64,000 nucleotides of DNA from Acridotheres tristis (taxonomy: Eukaryota > Chordata > Aves > Passeriformes > Sturnidae), in assembly GCA_037013685.1 (NCBI GenBank), contig CM072905.1, positions 10,630,991-10,694,990 on the forward strand, given 5' to 3'. This document shows positions 35,863-47,878 of this stretch, piece after piece (position 1 is the first letter of the stretch; every line of letters begins with the position of its first letter). The notes beneath the pieces are model-generated. The model worked only from the letters and a program-made list of their open reading frames with translations. It made no database searches and was not told the DNA's origin. A program made the translations under genes and the position numbers.

Positions 35863-38423
35863 TCCTGCAGCTGGCAGACACTGGGTAGAAAACCACGTCC
35901 TGGAGATTTAATATTTACCTCAGTGCTTTTGGGAAGGGCCTCTCTGAGCCCTGGGGCAGTGCTTGGGATTGGCAGTGATGGAACATCTGTGGGGGTTCTT
36001 TTAGAGAGCAGCTCTTATCCACAGAAGTGATTTAACACCAGAGATAGAGGTGCTGGCACAGCTGACAAAGCAGGGACAGATCTGGAGAGAGAGCTGCAAA
36101 AGGCCAGCCACATATTTTAGAATTATTTTCCTGAGGAGGATTTGATGAGATGTGAACTTCATTATTTGCTAATGTTGCAGCACAGAGCCTTGTCCAAAGC
36201 CCAGGAGAGTCAGAAGGAATCTTTCCATTAACTTTGCTGATTGTAAGTGAGATTGTGACAGATGTACTCCCTTTCCCTTCCTCCTCAAATATTTTAAATC
36301 AAACAGCACGAGCGGTTGGATGTGTCCTTTTCTGGAGGAGGGCATCACTCCTTCCTAGGGCTGCTCATATAAATAACCCTGGGGGAGCCTTTCAGGTGCC
36401 CATAACCACAGGTCTGAGGCTATTAAAGCTTCAGAGAAGGGGAAGTGAAGCAAGAACCACTCAATTCCTAACGTGGCTGAAGGGCCAGAAGGAAACAGCC
36501 AAGGATAAAAGTTGTTTGCAGACAACAATAAAATTGTTTTCAGCACGAGCCAAACCTTCCTGCTGTGTGTCAGCTTAGAGAAAACCTCCTCTGAAAGCCT
36601 CTAGAAAATATCCTTAGCATGTTCCAGAAGGAGGGAATGCCCTGGAGATATGGGCTGTGGAGAAGCTGCTTTGGATAGAGAAATCTGCTGCAGGAAAGGG
36701 GAAAGCAAAGTGTTGGCCTCAGCTCTTTGCTGTGGCTGAGCAGAGCCCGAGCCAAGGCAGGGAGAGGCACTGGCTGGGCCCTGTGGGATGTGGATGCTAA
36801 ACCAGAAACTCATCAATCAGGATTTCAGAGGCCTCTGCAATGTCTTGTGCTGGCAAACGTTCCCACTTCCCCTGGGCAAGGTCTGTGAGAGCTCCACACC
36901 TGAGGTCAGGTGAGGGACTTGTCACACACCCAGGGGCTGCCTCAGTGGAATTTAAGCAGGTCACTTCTCCAGCCCCACCTGCACTGTCACCCCTCTGGAA
37001 GCTGAGCTGGTTTTCCATGGCAAGGGTCACTCAGAGCCTTACAGAGCCCGTGGCCACTGCTCTCGTGAGGGTGCTCTGAACACCTCTGCACTTCACTGCT
37101 CCAGGTCACCGTGCCAAGGATAAAGCAGAGAACCTTCCCGTTCATTTTTGTGTAGTTTAAAGTAAAAAAACAACAAACAGCTGGGAACTAAAGGAAGCTG
37201 ATAGTGATGGAAGCAGAGAATAGATTGAGTTGCAATATCTGGGCAGGGGTCCAGCAAGAGGGGAGGGGAAGTTTACTGATTCTGGCACACTCTTAATGGA
37301 GCTTTGCTTCCAGCTCCTCACCTCTGTTTACACTTCCATGGAGTGTGATAGGATCAGCAATCAGGAACCAGGAGAACACAGAATGTGCTTATAAAGATTT
37401 CATTCTTCACTGTGTCAAAAAGCAACTTTCTGGAGGCCAATTTAATTGTTGTCAATACCAGTTGCAAATTGGCCTTAACATTTTAAATTGATGTTTTCTG
37501 TAAACTGCTTTGATTAATGGAAGAAAAAGATTGTGCTTCTGCCTTTCTCCTGAAGATCTAATGGAGGTAACAAACAATAATTGATCTGCTAAGACACGGA
37601 GAGGCAAACAGGGAGACTCAAACCTGCTACAGAAATGATTTTACAGAATGGCACAGCTGGTTAGTTGCTTGGGTTTGCTCCCTGAGGAAACTCTGAGCAG
37701 CTTTAACTAAAGTACCTTAACTGCAGGTAGAAGAGTTTGGACTGTAAATTGCCACCATGGTGTCAAATGTGTGTCCTGGAAAATCCCAAACCTGCTGGCC
37801 TGAGCCACAGCCCACATCTCACAGTGCCTGGAGCCTTGAAGATGCTGAGAGACAATCCCAGTTGGACACCATGTTCCCAGAGCATCTAAACAAGGGTTCT
37901 CCTGTGGACTTTCTCACAAGAAACCTCTAAAACCTCAACTCAAGTCTGAGGGACTCAGCTCTGTGGTACCAAACTGAACAGGGGATCCCTCTCAGCCCTG
38001 CTCCTGCCTGAACTCTGGCATTTCATCACTGCAGCTCCTGGTGAATGAGCTAAACCAGATGATGGAGGAATGTGAGAGCTTGGAGTCAGGAGAGAGGAGT
38101 GGCCATGGCAGAGGTGTGAGGAGGATGAGATGGAGCTCTCAGTTCCACCAGCAGAAGGGACATTGGTCTGACTCTGGGAAACTGGAGCTTGAGAAGCGTG
38201 GCAGGACAAGGGCATGGTCTGACCTTCCCCCTTTTTAGGTGTCATGGCCCAAATCTGCCTCTGTGTGCTTTGAGATCAGCCCCTCTGTGCCATTGCCAAT
38301 CCCACTGCACAGACCCAGGAACTGGGAAATCAGCCAGATGTACCAGGCTGGACCTTCTACACACACAGAGCCTCCATTGGCCTGAATTCCATCCCACTGC
38401 TCCTTGTCTGTGCTCTGCAAATC

Positions 38424-39540
38424 CTGCATCCCTCCATCCATCCATCCATCATCCCTCATCCATCCATCATCCATCATCCATCCATCCATCATTCATCCAT
38501 CATCCCTCATCCATCATCCATCCATCCATCATCCCTCATCCATCCATCATCCATCCATCATCCATCCATCCATCATCCATCCATCCATCATCCCTCATCC
38601 ATCCATCATCCATCCATCCATCATCCATCCATCATCCCTCATCCATCCATCATCCATCCATCCATCGTCCCTCATCCATCCATCATCCATCCATCATTCC
38701 ATCATCCATCCATCATCCATCCATCATCCCTCATCCATCCATCATCCATCCATCATCCATCCATCCATCATCCATCATCCATCCATCCATCATCCATCCA
38801 TCATCCATCCTCCATCCATCATCCACCCATCATCCATCCATCCATCATCCATCCTCCATCATCCATCCATCCATCATCCATCCATCATCCATCCTCCATC
38901 ATCCATCATCCATCATCCATCATCCATCCATCATCCATCATCCATCATCCATCATCCATCATCCATCCATCATCCATCCATGGATCCATCCATCCATCCA
39001 TCATCCATCATCCATCATCCATCATCCATCCATCATCCATCCATCATCCATCATCCATCATCCATCATCCATCCATCATCCATCCATCATCCATCATCCA
39101 TCATCCATCATCCATCATCCATCCATCATCCATCATCCATCATCCATCATCCATCATCCATCCATCCATCATCCATCATCCATCCATCATCCATCATCCA
39201 TCATCCATCATCCATCCATCATCCATCATCCATCCATCATCCATCCATCATCCATCCATCATCCATCATCCATCATCCATCATCCATCATCCATCATCCA
39301 TCATCCATCCATCATCCATCATCCACCCATCATCCATCATCCATCCATCATCCATCCATCATCCATCATCCATCATCCATCCATCATCCATCATCCATCC
39401 ATCCATCATCCATCCATCATCTATCCATCCATCATCCATCCATAATCCATCATCCATCATCCATCATCCATCATCCATCCATCCATAATCCATCATCCAT
39501 CATCCATCCATAATCCATCATCCATCATCCATCCATCCCT
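38424..39540. repeat. 1.1-kb (CATC)n/(ATCCATC) array
   Basis: Irregular alternation of CCAT and CAT units with scattered CCCTC and CACC variants over about 1.1 kb. Open frames of Ile/His/Pro/Ser across it are repeat artefacts. Confidence 0.97.
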
Positions 39541-39614
39541 CCCACTTCCCAGGATCCCACTATCCCATCAGCTTTAGGATTTGCTCCTAATCCCAGCAGG
39601 TATCACAAATCCCA

Positions 39615-39888
39615 GGCAGACAGTGGTAGGATGAGGGGAAATGATTTTAAACTAAAAGAGAAGAGATTGAATGTCAGGATGAAATTCCTCCGTGGCAGGG
39701 TGGGCAGGGCTGGCACAGGGTGCCCAGAGCAGCTGTGGCTGCCCCTGGATCCCTGGCAGTGCCCAAGGCCAGGCTGGACATTGGGGCTTGGAGCAGCCTG
39801 GGACAGTGGGAGGTGTCCCTGCCATGGCAGGGGTGGCACTGGGTGGGCTTTGGGGTCCCTTCCTACCCAGGCCATTCTGGGATGCTGT
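39615..39888 (+). mobile_element. CR1 LINE 3' fragment
   Basis: Plus orientation: 'aggatgaggggaaatgattt', the reversed common core and 'ggccattctgggatgctgtg'. It lies just past the CATC array. Confidence 0.87.
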
Positions 39889-41262
39889 GGTGCCAGGACC
39901 TGGCTCTGGGAATCAGGCCTGGTGCTCCCAGGGGAGTGCAGGGTGGGGCTGGGAGCTGCTCTGGAGCAATTTCAGCATCACTCAGAGCATCCCTAGAGCC
40001 CCTCAGTCCCTCCAACGTGTTGGGTACAGCCTGCACAGGATTCCCTGACTTTTCCACATCAATGCCTCTTCTCCACTGGAGCACTGTGCCAGGAAATCCT
40101 GCTTCACTGCACTGCCACATTGTCCCTGTGCTTTGGTGTGGAGTTCTCAGCAGGCCGAGTTGCATGGGGAGGTTTTGTGTCAGAGTAAATCTATGGGTTT
40201 AGTCCTCTCTCCTGCTCACAACTTCCATTAGTCTGGATTAAAAAAATAATTTTAAATACAGCAGTTGCCATAGTAACCCCCAGTTTGCAGATACCACCTG
40301 GCTGATAAGCACCGTGCTGGCCTTGTGGCTCTGGGCCTGCTCTCTGCCCAAGGAATGCTAAATTCCACCAAAACTCTTGGAGCAGGCACCTGGGGTTGGT
40401 CCCGTGGCTCTGGAAGCTGCTGCTGCTGCACTGTGGCTGTGTGGATGCTGCCAGTGTCATTATCCTCTCTGTGTGCACACACTCACCCCCTACACCTCCT
40501 CCTTTCTTTCCCCACAACAGCCAGACTTCCTGATTTCTTTTGTCAATCTTTTTTTTTTTTTTTTCAGATTTGTCACTTGTTAGCTGCTTTAGCACACAAA
40601 CCCCTGGCATCAGTCACGGGGGATATTTGGGAATGAGACACAAGAAATTACTGCAAATGGTGCTGCTTTTCAACCCCCACCAAGTTCACTGGCAAATAAA
40701 TTTGTGCTGGGGATATTTTATTGTCTCCTGTGCCTTGTTAGTGGGGCAGAATTTCCCCAGAGCTTCTTTTACACAGATTACCCTAAAACTTTCCAGCTCA
40801 GTAAAAGGCTCAGGAGAGCAGAACAAACCAATATCCAGAGGCAGCAGGCAGTGGTGCCCTGGTGTGGCTGAGGGAAGGAGGAGGCTCTGGGACCACGGGC
40901 TGTGCTCCTGGGCAGCCAAACCTCTCACAACTGAACATCCCCCAGCCTCTGGCAGCCGTGCAAGGGGGAGGTTGGATGTCCAGAGCAGCAAGGTTAAGAA
41001 AAAAAAATAAGCAAAGAAATATTTTTAGCAGTTAAACAGATCCATTTGCAACCAGGCAATTAAGCACTTTGCATTCCAGCTCCTTCTCCTGGCTTCCCAA
41101 TCCCTTCTCCTGCGTTTCTGGGTTCCAGAGCTGGCTGGGACAACAGTCCCAACTTTCCAGTGAGCACTGGAAGCTGTTTTCCAAACTCAGGCTGGCTGAG
41201 GACACAGGATTGAAGCCCATGGGGAGATGCAGGAGGAACATCCCTGTGCAGCCATGGTGGAA

Positions 41263-41462
41263 GTGAGGATCCTAAATCCTCCACCCCACAGACCAGAGCA
41301 GCTGGTGTCCAAGGTGAGGATCCTAAATCCTCCACCCCACAGACCAGAGCAGCTGGTGTCCAAGGTGAGGATCCTAAATCCTCCACCCCACAGAACAGAA
41401 CAGCTGGTGTCCAAGGAGAGGATCCTAAATCCTCCACCCCACAGAACAGAACAGCTGGTGTA
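41263..41462. repeat. 51-bp minisatellite (GTGAGGATCCTAAATCCTCC...)
   Basis: Four units at 41263, 41314, 41365 and 41416, nearly identical; 51 bp is divisible by three, so both strands stay open. Confidence 0.95.
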
Positions 41463-42187
41463 CTCTCAGCTCCCCCATCCAGCTCTCCCCACCCTGCTGG
41501 ACTCATCCTCCCCTTGGCAATGATATTTCAAGTGCCAGGACACTGAGTAACTCTTCCCCTTGAAATGTTCTGAGAAAGAAACTCTGACATTTTCGGGTGG
41601 CTCAGAAAGTGCTTTGGGATCCGTTTGGGCTTTTCCTGGGAGGGAAGGCACTGGGGCTTTCTATAACATGGGATGTGCTGGCAGGAAAAGCAGATGGAAT
41701 GGCTCTGACTTGCCTCAGCTCCTACAAATCCTCAAAGTTCCAAAGCTGGTCCTGTTCCTTTCTTTTCAAATGTCAGGGAATGGCGAGGGGAGTATGGAGA
41801 AAAGAAAAGCTCCGTTCCTGGAACACTCTGGGTGTTTTCCAGGTGGTTTCCTTAATTCTTCACCCACCTGCACCTTAAGTAGTTTCTTACAACAAAGCGC
41901 AGGGGCTGGAAAACGACCGGGGGATCGTTTTACACCTGCTTTGTATTCCCCTGAACAGCTGTAAATGACAACACAAACTGCGAACAGCAGGGACTGGAAC
42001 GCCTTCCACACACATCCCTGCACTGATCCTCGGCAAATTAATTCAAAGAGTTGCTGGGGATTTGGGGGAGAAGCTCGCTAATTCCGTGAATGGAGAAAGG
42101 AAGCAGTTTGAAGCAGAGCCCAGCTGATTTCGGGGAAGGGAGAGAGGAGAACGGGGGAAGGATGGATGAGGGAAAAGCATTGACAAC

Positions 42188-42485
42188 CTAGAGGGAATCT
42201 GGATCCCCTGGGCTTTAGGGAAAGGCATTGATAACCTGGGGGGAACCTGGATCCCCTGGGCTTTAGGGAAAGGCATTGATAACCTGGGGGGAACCTGGAT
42301 CCCCTGGGCTTTAGGGAAAGGCATTGATAACCTGGGGGGAACCTGGATCCCCTGGGCTTTGGGGAAAGGCATTGATAACCTTGAATGAATCTGGATCCCC
42401 TGGGTTTTGGGGGCAACCTGGATCCTCTGGGCTTTAGGGAAAGTGTTGATAACCTGGGGGGAACCTGGATGCCCTGGGGCTTTAG
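42188..42485. repeat. 48-bp minisatellite (GGGCTTTAGGGAAAGGCATT...)
   Basis: Six units with 48-bp spacing ('gataacctggggggaacctg' and 'gatcccctgggctttaggga'), the outer ones diverged and one shortened. Confidence 0.95.
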
Positions 42486-43714
42486 GAAAGGGCCAGAGCC
42501 CTGCTGGGCCAGGGGCAGAGAGCCCCTTCCTCATGTGGTGCTCAGGGTGGAAGTGCTCCCCACGCTGCTCTGGGTTTGGCTGGAGATAGTTTGCCACAAT
42601 TTCCATGAAGATTAAAGGGCTCTCCTGCATTTGTTCACATTCAGAACGAGCTCAGAATGTGCCTCTGGGTGCGAGGCACTGCTGAAAGCAGCACTTTGAA
42701 TGCATCCATCTCTGGAACACCCTGACTCCAACGGCTTATTAAAAGCCTTCCCCAGATAGATCAGGCTAATCAGAGCACCAGCCTGTGTTGTTTGCTGCAT
42801 TCCAAGTGGTGATCCTGGCAAGGAGCTCTTCTCCACACCTGCAGGTCCTGCTGTCCCCAGCACAGGTGAAGAGCAGATTTTAACTCTGGGAAAAGTCTCC
42901 CTGTGGTCAGCCCTTCCCTGGCACCTCTGGAGCTGGATCCAGACCAGTGCATCCCCTTGGAGAGGCAAGTGGATATTCTGAGAATGAAGAGGCCAACAGA
43001 ATGTAAATCTAGGCCAGAGTCTTTCCTCCTACAAAAAAGTCTTGTCATTGCTCTGCCAGCCTCCTGCTCCTGGAGGAGGTCAGAGGTACCAGAATTCCAG
43101 GCACAGATTTTCCTCCCTGCCTCATGCTGGAGTAGGAGACACCTGGGGACCCTTCACTGCTGAAAGCATTTCATGGGGGTGACAGGGACATCCCTGTCCT
43201 GAACAGATTTGGCTTCCCACACCAGTCTGATGCTCCTGAATATCCCTTTTCTCCCAGGCTGGGATTGATACCAGGAAAGCTGTATTGGAAAAAAAGAGTC
43301 ATTGTGGAAGAGCCAGGAGGAGACTGAGGATAAAGGAACACTTGAGACACATCCTGTGCTGGAGGATCAGAGATTTGTACCAGCTGTGGGGCAGGATTTG
43401 AGTCCCCCTGAGCCATAAGGAATTAGTAAACCCAGAACAGTGATTTACATCAGCCAGATGTTTCAAAGCCTTCCTTGGGGTCATCTGTGGTTTGTCCTTG
43501 GCTTGAAGAATGACCATGAGAGGACCATGTCACCCCTCTGCTCCCAGGGCACTCAGAGAACTCCCATGGGTCCAGCTCTGTGCATCCTTCAGAGCTCTGC
43601 TTTGCCACATTTTGAGAAAAGCAAACCAACTCTTTGCATTTGAGTTCTAAAAGGCCCTCAGATATCCTTTGAAGGCCAGAAATATTTCAAGTATTTTGAA
43701 AGGCCTTCCAAAGC

Positions 43715-44106
43715 ATTTGCAGGCTGGGAGAGCTGAGGGTGCTCAGCATGGAGAGGAGAAGCTTTGGGTGACCTGACTGTGACCTTGAAGGGAGCTGCAG
43801 CAAAGATGGAGAGAGACTCTTTACAAGGGATGGGGGGACAGGACAGAGGCAACGGTCTTGAGCTGAACGAGGGTAGATTTAGATCAGATACTTAAGGAAA
43901 GAATTCCTCCCTGGGAGGGTGGGCAGGGCTGGCACAGGGTGCCCAGAGCAGCTGTGGCTGCCCCTGGATCCCTGGCAGTGCCCAAGGCCAGGCTGGACAC
44001 TGGGGCTTGGAGCAGCCTGGGACAGTGGGAGGTGTCCCTGCCATGGCAGGGGTGGGACAGGAGGTTTGTATGATCCCTCTCAATCCAAACCAGTCTGGAA
44101 TTCTGT
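43715..44106 (+). mobile_element. CR1 LINE 3' fragment, longer copy
   Basis: Begins further upstream than most plus copies ('gctcagcatggagaggagaa', 'ggacaggacagaggcaacgg') and ends AATCCAAACCAGTCTGGAAT after the common core. Confidence 0.87.
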
Positions 44107-45284
44107 CGCAGCAGCAGCTGGCAGTGGGAGATGGGCTCCTCCTCACCCTGCCCTGAGCAGAACCTGCCCAGGCTGCTCTGCTGGGGCTCTGCAGCCTCAG
44201 GCACAGCCCACCTCCATTTGTCACTGTCACCCACAATCATCCTGCTCACTGACACCCAGCCAGCCTGATGGAAAAATGAAGCCAAGGTTTATTTAGCAAG
44301 ACTTAGGGGCACCCTTCCAATTATAAGTTTGGAAACAAAAGTTCCAAGTCAAACAAACACAAAACTCAATCAGCCGGTGTGCAACGAGGACAATCCTTTC
44401 TGGCTGCTTAACCTCTCCTCCTCTGGGCTCCTCGGACAAGCCACAACCACCAGACCTGCTGCTTTCCAAAAAAACCCTACAGCTGTGGGCTCCTTGAGCC
44501 AATTTGCAGCACCAGTGAGCAGTGCCTTGCCTGATCCTGCTATTCCATATTACTGCCTCTTTTTCCTCCAGCTGTCCCTATTTCTTCTTTTTATTTTCTT
44601 TCCTTTTCTTCCCCTTCTCCCCAAAAAACAAGCATTGGTGATTTTCTGCTCCACACCAGAGCAGACCAGCTTTATTCTATTTAAGTTACAACACATACTT
44701 GCTCCCCAAGTTTTACTTCTTCCCAACTGAAAGATTTCAGCATCCACTTGTACAGTTTCCTAATCTCAACAATAATCTGAAGTTTAGCTCAGTAACTGAG
44801 CACAGACACCACAGAGCATTGCCTTGCTCTCACCATAAAACATTACAAGGAAACATTACAAGCAAACATTGCTGTAAAGCTGTTTTATGATCTCTGTAAG
44901 TGATCAGCTTTCTGTCTGCTGTGATCTATGAGGTGATGGTGGCCACAGCTGAGCCAGGAACAAGTCCTTTTGGGCCAGTTCTCCCTTCCAGCTCTGGCAG
45001 GGGCTGCTGAGGGCTCAGTCCAGCTGGCTGCCCCGAGGGAGCAGGGTCCAGTGCCCTGCAGCTGCCAGGGAGGGAGGCTGTGCTGGGAGTGCTCTGCTTT
45101 GTGCCTTTGGGGATATTTTCTTTTACTGCACTCCTGCCTGTTCCAGCAGGACTGTGATGGCTTTTACCCCTCACATAGCCTGGGCAAACATCACCCAAGG
45201 CATCAGGGAAATCATACCTTGGGTTTAGCTTTTGTATTTTTCAGATTCTCTCCTGCTCAGTGTGTAACTCTGCAACTTCACATT

Positions 45285-45630
45285 AGGTGCTAGTGAGTTC
45301 TCTTCACAGGGCAGTGACAAAACAATCCCTTCCCAGCTGGAGAATCAAGGACAACTGGGACCCAAAAATCAGAAACAACAATGAGGGGAAGGGGGTAAAC
45401 CAGGGGGTGAGACTTCATAGCCTGGGGCTGTGGGTGGATAATTGACCCCAATATGGAAACGGACCAAAATTTATAAAAGTGTAAAAACTCGTGACCAGGA
45501 TCCATCTTGGAATTGATTTGGGTGTAGCCCTGGCCAGGCTCTTGCACTGCCCAAGGTGAATCCTTTCAATAAATTCCTGTTTTATTCTTTTTGATCTGTC
45601 TAATCTCTGTTCCAGGTCAGCCTTTCCAGT
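45285..45630 (+). mobile_element. LTR-like element, copy B
   Basis: The plus-strand counterpart of the 3.5-kb copy. It has ACAAAACAATCCCTTCCCAG near the left, a TATA-like TTTATAAAAG near 45470, AACTCGTGACCAGGATCCAT, then GCCCAAGGTGAATCC and CAATAAATTCCTGTTTTATT. The order promoter-like box, ~100 bp, AATAAA, short tail is that of an LTR. No adjoining retroviral coding sequence was seen. Confidence 0.55.
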
Positions 45631-46114
45631 CATAAACCCAAGCAGAGGCTGGGCATATTCACACCCTGCCTCTCCCTTCTGAGCCTCTTTGCCTTGATCT
45701 CTTGTCCCAGTGCTCAGCAAGGACCAGCAGCTCCTGGCTGGGTGCTGTCACTCTGCAATGTGGTGATTGGGTCACACTCTGTGCTCTGCTCCTGGCACCC
45801 TTCTGTGCCTCACTTCTGCACTAGGAAGTCTTAAAAACCTCTTGGAATCCTCAGCTCCCCACAGACAACAGGCAGGGGTTCTGCAGTCAGCAATTCCCCT
45901 CCAAACATTCCCATTTCTCTCCTCTCAGATTTCCCAGTGCCTGAACACAACACCTAAGGCAGACTTCCAGCACCCAGCTGGTCCCTTCAGCTGCTAGCAA
46001 AGAATTCCTTCTGCACCTTCTGCACCTTCCTGCTGGATCTGAGTGCCCTGAGTGAGCAATGGGAGCCAGTGGGAAGAGACAGAATGTCTCCAGAAGGTGT
46101 TAATGCCAGAGGTT

Positions 46115-46510
46115 ATTATTATCCTCAATTATCTCAGGATTATTGAGGCTGGAAAAAGCATCCAAGATGACTGAGTCCAATCTGTGCCCAATCCCCACCT
46201 TGTCCCCAGCCCAGAGCTCTGAGTGCCACATCCAGCAATTCCTTGGGCACCTCCAGGGATGGGCACTCCAAACCTCCCTGGGCATTTCCAATCCCTGACC
46301 TCCCTTTCCATGGGGAAATTCCTGCTGCTGTCCACCCTGAGCCTGCTCTGGCCCAGCCTGAGGCCGTTCCCTCTCCTCCTGTCCCTGTTCCCTGGAGCAC
46401 AGCCCGACCCCCCCGGCTGTCCCCTCCTGTCAGGGACTTGTGCAGAGCCACAAGTTCCCCCTGAGCCTCCTTTTCTCCAGGCTGAGCCCCTTCCCAGCTC
46501 CCTCAGCCCT
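46115..46510 (-). mobile_element. CR1 LINE 3' fragment
   Basis: Minus-oriented. From 'gagctctgagtgccacatcc' to 'ctgagcccctt' it matches the copy at 0.4-0.8 kb almost base for base; both belong to one subfamily. Confidence 0.8.
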
Positions 46511-47717
46511 CAGGAGTTGTTCTCTGGACTCTTGTCACCCTAAGGGTGATGTCACAGCTGTCCCCTGATGGTCCCTGGTCACTGGCCATAATCCCTCATT
46601 CCTTGTGTTCCTACCCTGGGGCACAACCACAAATCCTCTCCAGAGCCAGTTCCAGGCCTCAGATATTGCAGAGGCACCTCCGTGTTCCACACAGTTCACC
46701 TCAAGGCTGTTCTCCAGACCAAGGTTTTATCTCACAGATCCAAATTCACACACAGGATCACAGGGCTCCCTGGCTTCGGGCTGAAAAGGGGAAAGCAAAG
46801 GAATCCTTCTCAGTTCTCAGGGAGTGTTCTGTTCCCAACAGCAGGGGAGGCTTCAGAGGACACTGTCACCCGTGTCCACAGGCTGAGGACATTGCACCAA
46901 AACCCTTCAAACAATCACAGACCAGCCCTGCCTGAGCCCACAGCTCCCACTGCATTCCTCCAGAACCTTCCCCAGCAGGAACCATGAGCACAGCTGGGTG
47001 ACACAGGGCAGGAAATGCCACCAGAACCTTCCCTGTGCAGCTGAACAGCTCGTGAGGGGAGGAGAGTCCCACACATCCAGCCCAACAGTGATGGAGAACC
47101 TGCCACACCCCACTGAACAAAGACAATTACCCATCCATGGAGCATGAAATAAATCAGAGCAACGCCTGTAGCCAAGAGGCTGCAATTCCTGGGTCACTGG
47201 GGAAATCAAGGCAAAAATAATTCAGGTATTTTTATGAAAAGAAGATGAAAACAACCCAACAGGTGCCTTAATTCCCAGTCCAGTGCTTTTGGAGCACCTC
47301 TTTGAGCTGCTGGGATCCTTCTGGGTCACCTTCTGCATCCCAGTGCATCCCTGCAGTTCACCTGCCTGAACAAGGCAGCCCCAGCCCTTTGGGATCCTCT
47401 CTCCTCAGCTGCTGGTGCAGGGAGCCCGGTAATGCCTTACAGCAGATGTGTTTTGTAGGAAACACACAGCTCAACACCATCTCCAGCTACAACCTGCATT
47501 CCAGCCTCAGCAGTCGTGAATTTTTAAAATGCCTGGAGAGAAGAACCACTCTGCTCAGCAGAAACCTGAAAGAATCATCACCACCCATCCCTGCCCTGCC
47601 TGCTGCCTTCCCGAGCCATTTGCCATCCTAATTTGAATTTTACAAAGCCTGCTGTCACACGGGGTGTTCTGCTGGCTCCTCACCCAGCTCTGAGGGCACA
47701 GAGAGAGCAGCACTTAC

Positions 47718-47878
47718 CTGGGTTGCTCTTGGAGGTGCGCACTGGGGTGTAATGGTTTTTGGAAGAGGTCCTGACTGGGGTGTTTTCTTTGGGGGAGGTA
47801 TCTATGGCCGAGATAGTCTCTCTTTCACAGTGTCCGATTGGGATTGGTCCCTGCTGCCTTAGGATGTCGGCCAGAGCC
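47718..47878 (-). CDS. SHISA6: SHISA6 exon 2 (proximal cytoplasmic tail)
   Basis: A 161-nt internal exon. The acceptor is a strong pyrimidine tract ending TCTCCCCAG and the donor is CCCAG|GTAAGTG. The first base completes the Arg codon split by exon 1 (AG|G), giving MNIHR-ALADILRQQG; 53 more codons and one base follow. The peptide contains ALADILRQQGPIPIGHCERE, then AIDTSPKENTPVR and KNHYTPVRTSKSNP, the membrane-proximal cytoplasmic tail of SHISA6 as I remember it from mammals, with few substitutions. The Ser/Thr-Pro motifs are potential phosphorylation sites (inference). Exon 1 lies 13.3 kb upstream and exon 3 31.0 kb downstream on the minus strand. The matching phase at both ends and the strong splice sites make this assignment firm although the exon is short. 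Confidence 0.96.

Larger units (their letters stand above)
16697..47717 (-). other. SHISA6 intron 2 (31.0 kb)
   Basis: Bounded by the exon 2 donor GTAAGTG (top) and the exon 3 acceptor CCTGGCAG (bottom). It is packed with CR1 fragments, LTR remnants and tandem repeats listed separately. Stretches without repeats, including 18.5-19.8, 20.6-22.1, 24.3-24.8, 27.4-29.1, 36.0-38.3, 40.0-41.2 and 46.5-47.7 kb, contain no recognisable exon or RNA gene. Confidence 0.85.

Noticed and set aside
38189..39513. Long open frames of 370-420 codons rich in Ile, His, Pro and Ser
   Set aside because: They are translations of the CATC tetranucleotide array; no domain and no splice or start context.
44290..44300. 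Minus-strand AATAAA as a gene terminator
   Set aside because: It lies inside SHISA6 intron 2 next to repeat-derived DNA, with no exon upstream on the minus strand that it could serve.
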